Positions 48,060 to 58,030 of a DNA stretch of 64,000 nt are shown piece after piece; positions within the stretch are counted from its first letter, which is position 1, and the number at the start of each line of letters is the position of its first letter. Under the pieces are notes generated by a model. It had not been told where the DNA came from. It was given only the letters and a program-made list of their open reading frames with translations, and ran no database searches. The DNA comes from Tannerella sp. (GTDB lineage: Bacteria; Bacteroidota; Bacteroidia; Bacteroidales; Tannerellaceae). The stretch lies in contig JAITVY010000044.1 in assembly GCA_031285565.1 (NCBI GenBank), forward strand, positions 62,001 through 126,000, in the 5' to 3' direction. A program made the position numbers and the translations under genes.

Positions 48060-49184
48060 CAAACCCTTATGCTCTAAAAGGGCGATAGCTTCCATCAGCA
48101 TACATCCGCTTAGCTGTTCGGTTAGTCCGGTTGAACTGCCGGGGTTTGTCCGCCAGTCTGGTCCGAAAAAAACAGCAGGTTTTGCGGTGCCTTCATTCCA
48201 TAATGTTTCGGCATTATATTTCAAAAACAGAATATAACGTTTCCGATCTGACGGTTCGAGACGTTCCTGACAGATAAGGTCTGTAAAATAACGAATAAAT
48301 ATTCCTTTAAACAAGCCCCCGTCTCCGGTTCCTTCGTTTTTGAGTATAGAGTTTGTGGCAAGTGCACTGGTGGTATAGTCGGCGACTTTGACGGCATCGT
48401 TCAGATACGCTTTTTCACCAAAGATTTTATAAAGTTCTACAGCCGATCCGACAAAGGTTCCCTGATTGTAGGTAAATATCCAGTTTGTCTGTATTTCGCC
48501 TGTTTGGTAATTGATATGATCGTATACCATACCGGCATTCATATTGACCAGCGTATTTTTTAGCCAACTATAGATGCGTACGGCCCATTCTTTATCTTTT
48601 TCGTTACCGAATTCCTGATACAAACGGGCAGCAAGTATACATGCCGGACCATTTGAACAGGCATTTTTACTCGGCTCTCCTTTCTTCCAGGTGATACCGC
48701 CACCTGCGTTATCATTCCATCCCTCTTTGATATATTCCCAAATTTGCAGGACTGCCTCTTTGTATTTCGCATCACCGGTAGCCTGGTAGGTGCGGAGAAG
48801 AGCCAGGGCAATCCATTCCATATCATCATAATAATCGTTCCGGAATGTATTCCCGTTTTTGATATAAACACCTTCAAACCATTGATCGAAATAATTTTTG
48901 TAGAAATTGTCTTCTGTCCGTTGATACGCATCAACCAGTACATCCAATGCATGTGCCTGTGGCCAGTAATGAAAGTCCAACTTCCCGTAACTATCGTAAT
49001 TAAAATATTTATCATTTACATTCCAGAAAGAATTGATCAATGTTGTACTGCTATTGTCGGCAGCAACCGTCCAGTCGGTACCGGGCTCTTTTCCCGGATC
49101 TGGCTTTTCGTCATTGTCATCCTTCCCACATCCTACACAAATCAATAGCAGAAAGAGAGATGATAAAATAAGCGTTTTTTTCAT
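48054..49184 (-). CDS. GH76 alpha-1,6-mannanase, surface lipoprotein
   Basis: 376 residues. Lipobox CVGC (Cys19) followed by GKDDNDEKPD, the acidic export signal for the outer surface. GH76 barrel with HYWPQAHALDVLVDAYQRT, catalytic Asp120-Asp121 (YYDDMEW) and GGGITWKKGEPSKNACSNGP. It likely makes the first backbone cuts in alpha-mannan at the cell surface. Paralogous to the periplasmic GH76 at 44533. It follows a terminator and its own copy of the conserved leader, so it may start a separate transcript. Confidence 0.9.
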   Translation of the reverse strand: MKKTLILSSLFLLLICVGCGKDDNDEKPDPGKEPGTDWTVAADNSSTTLINSFWNVNDKYFNYDSYGKLDFHYWPQAHALDVLVDAYQRTEDNFYKNYFDQWFEGVYIKNGNTFRNDYYDDMEWIALALLRTYQATGDAKYKEAVLQIWEYIKEGWNDNAGGGITWKKGEPSKNACSNGPACILAARLYQEFGNEKDKEWAVRIYSWLKNTLVNMNAGMVYDHINYQTGEIQTNWIFTYNQGTFVGSAVELYKIFGEKAYLNDAVKVADYTTSALATNSILKNEGTGDGGLFKGIFIRYFTDLICQERLEPSDRKRYILFLKYNAETLWNEGTAKPAVFFGPDWRTNPGSSTGLTEQLSGCMLMEAIALLEHKGLL

Positions 49185-49231
49185 ATGATAATAATTAATT
49201 TTTTACACTAAGGTCACATGGAACTCACATG
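49185..49231 (-). promoter_or_regulatory. Conserved leader, copy C (before surface GH76)
   Basis: On the minus strand: TGTGAGTTCCATGTGACC, TTAGTGTAAAAAATTAATT, ATTATC, ATATG. Nearly identical to copy B. It lies between the terminator at 49278-49321 and the start codon. Confidence 0.75.
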
Positions 49232-49277
49232 ATTTTATATGTTATATTTCTGTTAGAAAAATGACACCTGCTATTCA

Positions 49278-49321
49278 AAAAAAGGATGCACCCTTTTCGA
49301 GAAAAACATGCATCCTTTTTT
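49278..49321 (-). terminator. Terminator dividing the mannan PUL
   Basis: A 13-bp stem (AAAAAAGGATGCA at 49278-49290, TGCATCCTTTTTT at 49309-49321) with an 18-nt loop that can pair further (TTTTC/GAAAA). On the minus strand it ends in seven T. It lies after the second SusE-like gene and before the enzymes, so binding/transport genes and enzymes can be expressed at different levels. Confidence 0.85.
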
Positions 49322-49344
49322 AAGATTATTTTAACCGATCCTTA

Positions 49345-50481
49345 TCATTTGGTAATTGTATGCGTATACGGCTGATCCGCTGTCAGATAAATTGTATAAT
49401 CGGCCGGAACATCATCAAAGTCTCCCATCAGTTTCCATTTATTATCCCACTGTGTCAGATTATCCAGCAATAGCAGGTAATAATAAGATTCCGGACTGGT
49501 AGCATTCGGACGTGAGTCGGTTCCGTTTAATGTTCCCCATTCCAGTTCCTTTTCAGGATCTGCACCACCATTCTCTTTTACAAACATTCTGAATTTGTAA
49601 CGTTCGTCTCTGCCCCAACTTTCCTGTTTAAATGTAACAGTCTGTTGTTTAGCTTTGAATATACCATATCCTTCATACGGAAGATCAAACAGATATGCAT
49701 CATCAGGAGAGAAGAAGAAACTGATTCGTGTTACCAGGGTATACGTAGCAGCGCCTGTATTGAAATCGAGTGTTATTCTGTAAACACCATCCGTTGCAAC
49801 CGTAGAAGTGCCGCCTTCTTTAACCACGCCACCTTCAGTATAGAATTCTCTTGGTGTTCCGGTTTTTCCGTCGGTGAAATAGAATGGTTTACCGGCTGCC
49901 AGTTTGGTGTATACTTCAAATTCACCACCAGCCACAGCTTTCATTTTATGAGATTTGGACAGATCCGCACCACCTTCCGAAGCTTCACCTGTAACGAACA
50001 CATCAACAGGCACATCTTCAAAACCGGCCAACCGGGTAATTGTTATTTTGTTCTCCCGGGCAGCTCTCATTGTTTTTGTTCCTTTTGCTGAAAAAACCGT
50101 CCATTTAAACGTGCCGGTAGCAGCAGGAGAAATGCCTACCATACCCGCAATTTTATTCAATTGTTTATGCGTAATGGTTACATTGTTGTTATAGCCATTA
50201 TTATCTGCCACCATCATATAAACGGGATTAGAGAAATCGCCTTCAGCTTTATCAAAAGCAATCTGATAGACAGATATACCGGCACCTGTCGTATGTTCCC
50301 ATTCGAAATAGAGCGCTGCGGAAACAGATGGTTCCAGAACAACGGTTTTCCCATCGGAAGGTTCTGTCAGTGATGTAACATCCGACAAGCTATTATCCAC
50401 ATCTCCCATATTATCACTACAAGCAGCAAATGCTACTAGTAAAGACAGTATTAATGTACACTTTATATATATTACTTTCAT
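49345..50481 (-). CDS. SusE-like glycan-binding lipoprotein 2 (mannan PUL)
   Basis: 378 residues. Lipobox FAAC (Cys21) followed by SDNMGDVD. N-terminal SusE-type Ig-like domain (about 40-150: VSAALYFEWEHT, YQIAFDKAEGDFSNP, ITHKQLNKIAG) and beta-rich C-terminal domains of likely binding function (VFVTGEASEGGADLSK; GIFKAKQQTVTF). It is paralogous to the gene just upstream (shared LYFEWE, DKA-G-FS-P, TITHKQLN, TRLAGF and LSK blocks). It should bind the mannan substrate at the surface without cutting it. Confidence 0.82.
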   Translation of the reverse strand: MKVIYIKCTLILSLLVAFAACSDNMGDVDNSLSDVTSLTEPSDGKTVVLEPSVSAALYFEWEHTTGAGISVYQIAFDKAEGDFSNPVYMMVADNNGYNNNVTITHKQLNKIAGMVGISPAATGTFKWTVFSAKGTKTMRAARENKITITRLAGFEDVPVDVFVTGEASEGGADLSKSHKMKAVAGGEFEVYTKLAAGKPFYFTDGKTGTPREFYTEGGVVKEGGTSTVATDGVYRITLDFNTGAATYTLVTRISFFFSPDDAYLFDLPYEGYGIFKAKQQTVTFKQESWGRDERYKFRMFVKENGGADPEKELEWGTLNGTDSRPNATSPESYYYLLLLDNLTQWDNKWKLMGDFDDVPADYTIYLTADQPYTHTITK

Positions 50482-50520
50482 ACGATATTTTATTTTTATA
50501 TTAAGGATGTATAGGACTCA
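50482..50520 (-). promoter_or_regulatory. Conserved leader, diverged copy D
   Basis: On the minus strand: TGAGTCCTATACATCCTTA, ATATAAAAATAAAATATCG, TATG. The GAGT-CC...CCTTA...TAAAAAT order and the junction with the ATG agree with copies A-C, but many bases differ. Confidence 0.4.
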
Positions 50521-50606
50521 GCATATATATCATTCTTTTGTGTCGAGAACACTGTTTTGCCTAGGGGCGATCTACGATTCATGCTTCGTTTCATAATACT
50601 TTTATG

Positions 50607-51722
50607 TTATTTGATTACAAAATTATGGGTATAAGAAGTTTCAGGATTCAGAGAGAACATAAAATCGTATGTTTTACCACTCCAGCCATCTGTAGACGGG
50701 CTCTTCCATATTTCATTATTAGTCCATTGCTCCACATTCGTTTTTTCTACCATATAATAGTAGGCTTCGTTACCGGTAGGTTTACTATCGTTATTGATAG
50801 CTCTCCATTCGGTTTCACCGGCCGAACTTTCCATACGGAACTTATAACGGTCGTCTCCATCCGTAATATCCGTAATCTCATGGTTTAATAGTTCCCATAC
50901 ACCTAATCCTTTATAAGGCAGTTCAATCTTCACCTGCGGTGAGTTAACAAACAAGCTAACTTTTGTCACTTCTTTCATGGAGAAAGAACCGATATTAAAG
51001 TCTACAAAATATTTATATATTCCCGTTTTAGCAACAGACGAAGTTCCGCCTTCCACCAATTTTTCTCCACTTAAGGAATACTCTACAGGAGTACCCGAAA
51101 CTGCGCTTACAAATTTAAACGCTTTTCCTTCCGTAAGCTTTGTATAAATTTCAAATTCTCCATCATTTACTTTTTTCATAACCAGCGCCTTTGAAAGATC
51201 ACTACCCGCTTCAGTAGCTTCACCTGTAATATACAGTTGAGAAGGTATGTCAGCAAATCCGGCCAAACGGGTAACAGTTAATGTTCTTTCCTGTTCAGCC
51301 TTCACCGGATTATAATCTTTGGAAGCAAAAACCGTCCATTTAAGCGTGATTTGTTCTCCCGAACCGGCACCGGCAGTGGCAGCTATGGAATTTAATTGCT
51401 TATGGGTAATTGTCGCATGGTTGGTTCCACCATTATTATCAGCAGCAGTAATAAAGATTGGATCAGAAAAATTCCCGTCTGCTTTGTCAAAAACAACTTC
51501 ATATAATGGTCTGCCGCTATCTTCAGCTGTTGACGGCTCCCATTCAAAATATAACGTTGCAGAAGCAGAAGACTGCAATACGATTGCTTTGCCGTTATCG
51601 GGCTCGTATAATTGTTTTACTGCTGTTACCCCTGTATGTCTCACCTCACCATCACTGCTACAGGCATTGAAGGCTAAAACGAGAGAGACTATCATTATTA
51701 TCTTTATTGATATCGTTTTCAT
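50607..51722 (-). CDS. SusE-like glycan-binding lipoprotein 1 (mannan PUL)
   Basis: 371 residues. Lipobox FNAC (Cys21) followed by SSDGEVRH. Same layout as its paralogue downstream: SusE-type domain (SATLYFEWEPST; VVFDKADGNFSDP; ATITHKQLNSIAA), then LYITGEATEAGSDLSKA and later beta domains (GLGVWELLNHEITDI). A surface binding protein for the PUL substrate by position and domain. It is 35 nt downstream of susD and 125 nt upstream of the paralogue. Confidence 0.82.
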   Translation of the reverse strand: MKTISIKIIMIVSLVLAFNACSSDGEVRHTGVTAVKQLYEPDNGKAIVLQSSASATLYFEWEPSTAEDSGRPLYEVVFDKADGNFSDPIFITAADNNGGTNHATITHKQLNSIAATAGAGSGEQITLKWTVFASKDYNPVKAEQERTLTVTRLAGFADIPSQLYITGEATEAGSDLSKALVMKKVNDGEFEIYTKLTEGKAFKFVSAVSGTPVEYSLSGEKLVEGGTSSVAKTGIYKYFVDFNIGSFSMKEVTKVSLFVNSPQVKIELPYKGLGVWELLNHEITDITDGDDRYKFRMESSAGETEWRAINNDSKPTGNEAYYYMVEKTNVEQWTNNEIWKSPSTDGWSGKTYDFMFSLNPETSYTHNFVIK

Positions 51723-51757
51723 ATTTTTCGTTTTATCTAAAAAACTTACAACTTTAA

Positions 51758-53380
51758 TTAATATCCGGGATTTTGATCGAGATTTTTGTTAATATCCCTT
51801 TGAGATTGAGGGACAGCAAACAAATAATCGCGTTCCGGGTTAAATTTCCTCTCATCTAACTGAATATACTGCGTATTATCAGCGGCAAATTTCGCGCCGT
51901 GAGGATGTCCATTCAATACTGTTTCTATTGTTTTCCAACGACGGATATCAAAGATTCGTAATCCTTCAATAGCCAACTCACAGCGACGTTCGCGGCGAAT
52001 TATGTTTTGCAGATTAGTTGTTCCCGGATAATTCAGGGCAGTATTGTCTGTAAAACCTGCACGTTGACGGATGGGTTTTATGGTTTTATTCCAGATATCT
52101 TCATTCATCTGTCCTGATTCATACTTAGCCTCTGCATACATAAGTAGTATATCTGCATAACGCATAAGAATCAGATTTAAGCCAGCTGCCATACCTGCAG
52201 GAGCTGTCGGGTCGAAATATTTTCTTAAATAGTATCCGGTTCCCGTAGCATTTTGTCCGGGTCCGGCATATTCGTCCAGATTAGAAGCTCCGGCTTCGGC
52301 CGAAGACCCCGGTTTAATATAAATGGTAGAAGTAGTACCATCGCCTTTTGTCCAGTTATATCCATGATATACAATGGTAGCATCGAAACGTGGATCTCTG
52401 TTTACATACGGATCATCTTCGTTATAACCGGAACCGGCATCTTTAATACCCTTCCCGTTTTTCATAATATAGTCATCCACCAATTCCTGTGTAGGTGAAA
52501 AACCATGAATACGTCCTCCTACCGAAAGCGGAATAGCATCATAATATTCGCTCCATGTTCTTAATGTCAGTGTATAACCAAGATCCAGAATAACTTCATC
52601 ATTGTATTCGTTTTCCGGTAAGAAAAGTCCGGAATAACTTGGGAAAAGCTGATACTGGCCAAATTCTCCATTTATAATCCTTTCGCATATAGAGGCTACG
52701 TTTGCCCAGTCGTTTTCATATAAGTAGGTACGGGCCAGCAAAGTCATTACTGCTGCTTTTGTAATCCTGCCTTTATCATTATCACTGTATGCCTGCCTGT
52801 CAGGAATCGTATTTAGTATATCATTCAGTTCCGTCCTTACAAAATTTATTACTTCAGCCTTAGGAGTCCGGTTGATTGTATTTGCTTCCTGCATTGTAAG
52901 ACTAGCTTCAAATAAAGGTACAGCGCCATAATGATTGGTAAGGCGGAAGTAGACAAAAGCTCTGATAAAACGGGCTTCTGCTTTCATTCGAGATTTTAAG
53001 CCTTCATCCATACCAGGAACGCGGTCAATATTTTCAAGTAATATATGACAGGTTTTAATACCTTCATAACACTTTTTCCATTCGTCAGAAAATCGACTGA
53101 GAGCAGCATTTGCCTGTCCGGAAGTAATTCGTTTTTCATCTGAATTTCCCCGGCCTTCATATAAGTTATCAGTTAATTTTTCGTTAATAAAAAATTGTTC
53201 TGCAGCAAACATCTGGCTATATGCCATGCTAAGAACAGCCGATGCTTTCTCCGGTGAACTCCAATAGTTCAGGTCTGTAAATTTATTGGTAGGTGCCAGA
53301 TCCAGATCATTACAGGAGGTGAATAAAGCAAGTACCAGATAGATAATACCTGTAGAATATGTATATAATATCTTTTTCAT
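51758..53380 (-). CDS. SusD-like glycan-binding lipoprotein (mannan PUL)
   Basis: 540-residue SusD/RagB protein, lipobox LFTSC (Cys23) followed by NDLDLAP. Typical elements: EARFIRAFVYFRLTNHYGAV, IRRERRCELAIEGLRIFDIR and the ending FAVPQSQRDINKNLDQNPGY. It forms the lid of the SusC-type transporter encoded 12 nt upstream. The mannan substrate is inferred from the GH76/GH92 genes. Confidence 0.93.
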   Translation of the reverse strand: MKKILYTYSTGIIYLVLALFTSCNDLDLAPTNKFTDLNYWSSPEKASAVLSMAYSQMFAAEQFFINEKLTDNLYEGRGNSDEKRITSGQANAALSRFSDEWKKCYEGIKTCHILLENIDRVPGMDEGLKSRMKAEARFIRAFVYFRLTNHYGAVPLFEASLTMQEANTINRTPKAEVINFVRTELNDILNTIPDRQAYSDNDKGRITKAAVMTLLARTYLYENDWANVASICERIINGEFGQYQLFPSYSGLFLPENEYNDEVILDLGYTLTLRTWSEYYDAIPLSVGGRIHGFSPTQELVDDYIMKNGKGIKDAGSGYNEDDPYVNRDPRFDATIVYHGYNWTKGDGTTSTIYIKPGSSAEAGASNLDEYAGPGQNATGTGYYLRKYFDPTAPAGMAAGLNLILMRYADILLMYAEAKYESGQMNEDIWNKTIKPIRQRAGFTDNTALNYPGTTNLQNIIRRERRCELAIEGLRIFDIRRWKTIETVLNGHPHGAKFAADNTQYIQLDERKFNPERDYLFAVPQSQRDINKNLDQNPGY

Positions 53381-53392
53381 AATTTAAATTTA

Positions 53393-56300
53393 TTAAAATT
53401 CTATATCCAACCCAAATCCATAATAAATCAATGTAGGATAATTACGCGCGCTATTAGCCGCAGGACCAGCAAGACCTCCCATATTATTACCAAATTCAGA
53501 TGATTCAGGATCAATAAATGAGTTTTTAGTTAACGTCAGCAAATTCTGAGCATTCAGACTTACACGTAGTTTCTGAACACCAAACTTTGTTGAAAGCTGC
53601 TTGGGTAAAGTATATCCCAACTGAATGTCTTTTACGCGGAGATATGCACCATCCATAAGGTAAATATCGGTACCTTTATAACTCCAGTTATTTGAACTTG
53701 AAGGAGAACCCGGAGCTACTAACCGGGGCCACTGAGCATTCGGATTAGTAGGTGTCCAGAAATCTAACTGATGTTCATAAATACAATAGGAATAATTAGA
53801 ATGGAAAGGCTCTATTAATTCACCTCTTATATACATGTCACGTTTTCCTACCCCCTGTAAGAATATACTGAAGTCAAAATCTTTAAAAGTGACATTGTAT
53901 GTAAAACCGAAGGTATACCTTGGAAACGCATTTCCCAGAACTACACGGTCATCCGGATCAATGACCCCATTATTATCCTGGTCTACATATTTTACATCCC
54001 CCGGCTGAACCGTATGTCCCGTAGGAATAGCGCTATTGGCTATTTCTTCATAGCTCTGAAAGAAACCGTCTGTTTTATATCCGAAATAAGATGCAAAAGG
54101 ATGGCCTTCACGTATAAGAGAATACATTTCATCGTTGTTATTTATGCGCTCCAGTCCTCCGAAATCTGTTACTTTATTCTTAGAATCAGAAATATTCAGG
54201 TTGAAATTATGCCTGAAATCTCCTGAATTCAATTTGTAGTTGATGGTAGCTTCCCATCCCTGGTTTTTCATTTCTCCTGCATTTTCTTTAGCGGCAGAGC
54301 TCCCGAATGTTGTTGATACCTCCGGAGATAAAAGGATATCCCATGTTCTTTTATTAAAATAATCCAATGATACATACAGACTATTGTTAAGGAATGATGC
54401 ATCAATACCGATATTAAAATTGGATGATTTTTCCCATGTCAGTAATGCATTACCATAGGTGAACTCTGTTCCGGGAACCGCCTGGTTATTGAAAACATAC
54501 GAATTTGTTTTCATCTGATAAACAGCCTGATAGGAATAGTTGTCTACATTTTGGTTTCCCAGTATACCATACGAGGTACGAAGCTTCAGATCTCCTAATT
54601 TAGACTTGTATTCTTCCATAAAACCTTCTTCAGAAAGCCTCCATGCGGCAGAAAATGAAGGGAAGAACCCCCAGCGATTGTCTTTTTCAAATTTAGAAGA
54701 ACCGTCATAACGGAAAGAAACATCTCCGTAGTATTTGTCCAGATAGTTATATCCTACACGACCGAATACCGAGGTGATACTTGTCTGGTCGGTAGCTCCA
54801 CCATTATCAGTATTAGTACCAATCGAATTATAATTACCTTTATCCTGAAGCGATTCGTCTGTTGTAGGAAGTCCCAGATCTTCATCTGTGTATGTCCAGG
54901 CAATACGGCTTGCTCTTCTTGTATAGGATTCATTGGACACACCTACTAACCCCGTTACATTATGTACGCCATTGAATGTACGATTAAAATCCAACAGGAA
55001 TTGAGTACTTAGCGTATGTCTCTTTTCATTATAATCTTCCGTAAAAGTATTGGAATTCATGTATAAAACAGGATTTTCCAAATCTGCAGATGAATATAAA
55101 GGAACTTTTTTATCTCTGCGGAAACGGTGATGCTGAGTCAAATCCAGACCAACTAATCCTTTAGCAGTTAAGCCTTCCATAATTTTGAAATCTAGATTCA
55201 TACTACCTATGAAGTTGTCCTCATCCTTTTTTTCATAACCACCATCTTTGAGCTTTGCCATCGTATTATCATCACCTATAACATCATTGATCAGGTATTT
55301 CCCATCCTTTTCAAACTGATAATAATAGGAAGGAATGCGTGAAGAGTTAATGATTACGTTTCCTGTCCCGCCGGCTACCGTACGATCATTTCTACGTGTA
55401 TATGCCATTAAAGATGTTAGTTTAAACCTGCCAAACTCAGTAGACAGGTTCGAACGGAAATTATATCGTTCAACACCAAAATTACCTGCAAAGTTACTTT
55501 CCTGATCGAAGTAACCGGCAGATATCATATAGGTCGTATTCCCTGTACCACCGGATACATTCAGGTTATAATTCTGCTGGAGACCTTTCTCCATAATTTC
55601 GTTAAAATACCAGTATTCTTCATTCCGATGATCATATAAATCCCGGATCTGTGCAGGAGTAAACGCAGGAGAACTACCGGTATTCATGTTTGCCTGGTTT
55701 CTATACATAGCATTTTGCCATCCTTTAACCGGCTGAAAGAGTATATCCGGATCCTGATATCCCACCTGAGTAGTCAGACGTACCACCGGTTTACCAGATG
55801 CCGAACCTTTCTTTGTGGTAACCAGAATAACTCCGTTAGCCGAACGGGAACCATAGATAGCTGCACTACCGGCATCTTTTAATACGGAAACATTCTCAAT
55901 ATCGTTCGGGTTCATGTTATTCAACGTAGAAGTGCTCGAAATTAATCCGTCGATAACTATCAATGGATCGTTATTTCCCATGGTGCTGACTCCACGAATG
56001 TTAATATTCATACTATTATCATTCGGATTCATGTTTTTTTGCTGGATAATCAAGTTAGCTGAAGCACCCTGCAGTGCCTGCATGGTATTGGACACAGGTC
56101 TGTTTTCAATAACACTTGAATTAACCTGATCTACAGCCCCCGTAATACTTTTACGTTGACGTGTACCATAACCGATTACTACAACTTCGTCCAACATCTG
56201 TAAGTCTTCCTGCAATATGATTTGAAAGCTGGATTGATTGCGTACGGCTATTTCCTGCATAAGATAACCGATATAAGAAACATGCAATGTAGCATTTTCA

Positions 56301-56848
56301 GGTATAGATAGTGTAAAATTTCCATTAATATCTGTAATAACCCCATTCGTTGTTCCTTTTTCAATCACATTCGCACCGATAACAGGTTCGTTATTCTGAT
56401 CAAAAACGGTTCCTGTGATTGTTTTCCGGTTGGATTGCTGGGAAGTGTTCGGGCTTCGTCCTGTCGTTGAAGCTTCGTCCTTTTTCGCTAAGATTATGTA
56501 GTTGTTTTCAAACTCATATTCTATATCCGTATTTGCAAATGCAGATTGAAGAAGGGTCATGACTTGTGCCGATTTACCTTTTACCCGGATTGTTCGTTCC
56601 GTATTAACTTCACGATTCCGGTAGACTACCAGATAATCAGTCTGTTTCTCAATTTCCGAAATAAGCTCCCCTACCGATAAAGTAGTAACATCTATTTTGA
56701 TAACAGTATTTTGTGCATCGGTATGAGTGGCCAATAGCTGAAATGTACAGACAAATAAGAGAAATATAGATACTCTCATAATTCTAAATAATTCTTTAAT
56801 GTGTAGATCTTTGACAATAAAGAGTGACAACAAAGTGTTTATTTTCAT
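53393..56848 (-). CDS. SusC-like TonB-dependent transporter with STN signalling domain
   Basis: 1151 residues from the ATG at 56848; a TTG four codons further upstream is less likely, and an internal ATG at 56779 begins the hydrophobic signal core. Order: signal (MRVSIFLLFVCTFQLLA), STN domain (about 47-125: LSVGELISEIEKQTDYLVVY), carboxypeptidase-regulatory-like domain (ITGTVFDQNNEPVIGANVIE), plug (LDEVVVIGYGTRQRKSITGA) and a barrel ending GFGLDIEF. The STN domain passes the transport state to the FecR-type anti-sigma factor encoded next door. No primary-sigma promoter is seen in front, in keeping with ECF control. Confidence 0.93.
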   Translation of the reverse strand: MKINTLLSLFIVKDLHIKELFRIMRVSIFLLFVCTFQLLATHTDAQNTVIKIDVTTLSVGELISEIEKQTDYLVVYRNREVNTERTIRVKGKSAQVMTLLQSAFANTDIEYEFENNYIILAKKDEASTTGRSPNTSQQSNRKTITGTVFDQNNEPVIGANVIEKGTTNGVITDINGNFTLSIPENATLHVSYIGYLMQEIAVRNQSSFQIILQEDLQMLDEVVVIGYGTRQRKSITGAVDQVNSSVIENRPVSNTMQALQGASANLIIQQKNMNPNDNSMNINIRGVSTMGNNDPLIVIDGLISSTSTLNNMNPNDIENVSVLKDAGSAAIYGSRSANGVILVTTKKGSASGKPVVRLTTQVGYQDPDILFQPVKGWQNAMYRNQANMNTGSSPAFTPAQIRDLYDHRNEEYWYFNEIMEKGLQQNYNLNVSGGTGNTTYMISAGYFDQESNFAGNFGVERYNFRSNLSTEFGRFKLTSLMAYTRRNDRTVAGGTGNVIINSSRIPSYYYQFEKDGKYLINDVIGDDNTMAKLKDGGYEKKDEDNFIGSMNLDFKIMEGLTAKGLVGLDLTQHHRFRRDKKVPLYSSADLENPVLYMNSNTFTEDYNEKRHTLSTQFLLDFNRTFNGVHNVTGLVGVSNESYTRRASRIAWTYTDEDLGLPTTDESLQDKGNYNSIGTNTDNGGATDQTSITSVFGRVGYNYLDKYYGDVSFRYDGSSKFEKDNRWGFFPSFSAAWRLSEEGFMEEYKSKLGDLKLRTSYGILGNQNVDNYSYQAVYQMKTNSYVFNNQAVPGTEFTYGNALLTWEKSSNFNIGIDASFLNNSLYVSLDYFNKRTWDILLSPEVSTTFGSSAAKENAGEMKNQGWEATINYKLNSGDFRHNFNLNISDSKNKVTDFGGLERINNNDEMYSLIREGHPFASYFGYKTDGFFQSYEEIANSAIPTGHTVQPGDVKYVDQDNNGVIDPDDRVVLGNAFPRYTFGFTYNVTFKDFDFSIFLQGVGKRDMYIRGELIEPFHSNYSYCIYEHQLDFWTPTNPNAQWPRLVAPGSPSSSNNWSYKGTDIYLMDGAYLRVKDIQLGYTLPKQLSTKFGVQKLRVSLNAQNLLTLTKNSFIDPESSEFGNNMGGLAGPAANSARNYPTLIYYGFGLDIEF

Positions 56849-56905
56849 ATCTTTGTTCAATGTTAAGTGAATACTAAAATTTTGGAGATGTGTGTTTACT
56901 TACAC

Positions 56906-56933
56906 AACGGCAGGTGTTGGAGCATCTGCCGTT
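56906..56933 (-). other. Hairpin between fecR and the STN-type susC
   Basis: An 11-bp stem (AACGGCAGGTG at 56906-56916, CATCTGCCGTT at 56923-56933, one G-T wobble) with a 6-nt loop. No T-run on the minus strand. It may end or dampen the regulatory transcript ahead of the ECF-driven susC promoter. Confidence 0.55.
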
Positions 56934-56996
56934 ATCATTTTTCAAAGAAATCTATCATAGGCATACAGAATTTAAAGTTTAATAATCAATTTATGT

Positions 56997-57968
56997 TTAG
57001 TTACTTAATACGATTGTATTACTCTCTTCATCTCTTTCTATTTTAAACTCGTGTATTTTATTGATGATACGCAGAATTTCATCGATTCCATCCCGTTGAC
57101 GGAATTTGCCCGTATATTCCCAGGTATTGATTGTCGGGTCTTTTACTATAATTTTTATATCAAAGTAAAGTTCCAGTTTATGAATTATATTGATTAACGG
57201 CTCATTGTGGAAACTATAAATGCCTTCTGTCCATAGGAAATGGGCTGAATTTGTAATGGTGTCTACAAGCATTTCTCTCTCATCAATCGTAATCTGTTGG
57301 TTAGGATGTAAAAGTATTCCTTCCGATTCTTCATTTTCATGGTATACCTTCAGCTCTCCCTCCAAAAGACTGGTCTGCATGTAACCGGCTTCCGGATAAC
57401 TGTACACATTAAAGACTGTACCCAGCACTTCCATGCTTACCCCCTGTGAAGAAACAATAAAAGGACGATCCGTATCTTTTGCCACATCAAAAAATGCTTC
57501 TCCTATAATAGCCACCTTTCGCTCTTTTTTGCCAAAATGTGTCGGATAAGTGAGCGTAGAATGAGCGTTCAACCATACCGAAGTTCCATCTTGTAGCACA
57601 AACCGGAGTCGCTGCCCGGCCGGAACGTACAACGACTGCATTCTACCATCTAAGTCATCCTGAACGGAATTAAGCGTTATCCAATAGGTTGATAAGATTA
57701 AAGAAATGATGGCAGCTGCATATCCTGAGTATTTCAGTCCTAATCGAATAAACCTTTTCCGTCGGTTCTTTCGCATAAACAGATGATAGCTTTCCCTGCT
57801 TTTATCCGGGTCGGTAGCCTGATCGGACAACATGGCTAATGCATACAGGTTTTTCATCTCCACAAATAGTTGTCTGAGGGAAGCATCCGACGCAACTTCA
57901 CGTAATAATTCCGCCCGTTTCTCAATGCTTAACTGGTCCTGAAAATATGAGTGAAGAAGTTGCTCCAT
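56997..57968 (-). CDS. FecR-family anti-sigma factor
   Basis: 323 residues. Cytoplasmic N-terminus (about 1-75), a membrane helix (about 78-98: YSGYAAAIISLILSTYWI), a FecR domain (about 110-215: VPAGQRLRFVLQDGTSVWLN, IGEAFFDVAKDTDRPFIV) and the C-terminal DUF4974 domain (about 245-320: LINIIHKLELYFDIKIIV) that contacts the STN domain. It holds the ECF sigma inactive until the receptor imports its ligand. It lies 62 nt downstream of the sigma gene. Confidence 0.92.
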   Translation of the reverse strand: MEQLLHSYFQDQLSIEKRAELLREVASDASLRQLFVEMKNLYALAMLSDQATDPDKSRESYHLFMRKNRRKRFIRLGLKYSGYAAAIISLILSTYWITLNSVQDDLDGRMQSLYVPAGQRLRFVLQDGTSVWLNAHSTLTYPTHFGKKERKVAIIGEAFFDVAKDTDRPFIVSSQGVSMEVLGTVFNVYSYPEAGYMQTSLLEGELKVYHENEESEGILLHPNQQITIDEREMLVDTITNSAHFLWTEGIYSFHNEPLINIIHKLELYFDIKIIVKDPTINTWEYTGKFRQRDGIDEILRIINKIHEFKIERDEESNTIVLSN

Positions 57969-58030
57969 TTTATCCGTTTTTCATAATAAACGAATGGGAA
58001 CAAAAAAACCGCCAAAAGAAAAATGTTTTT

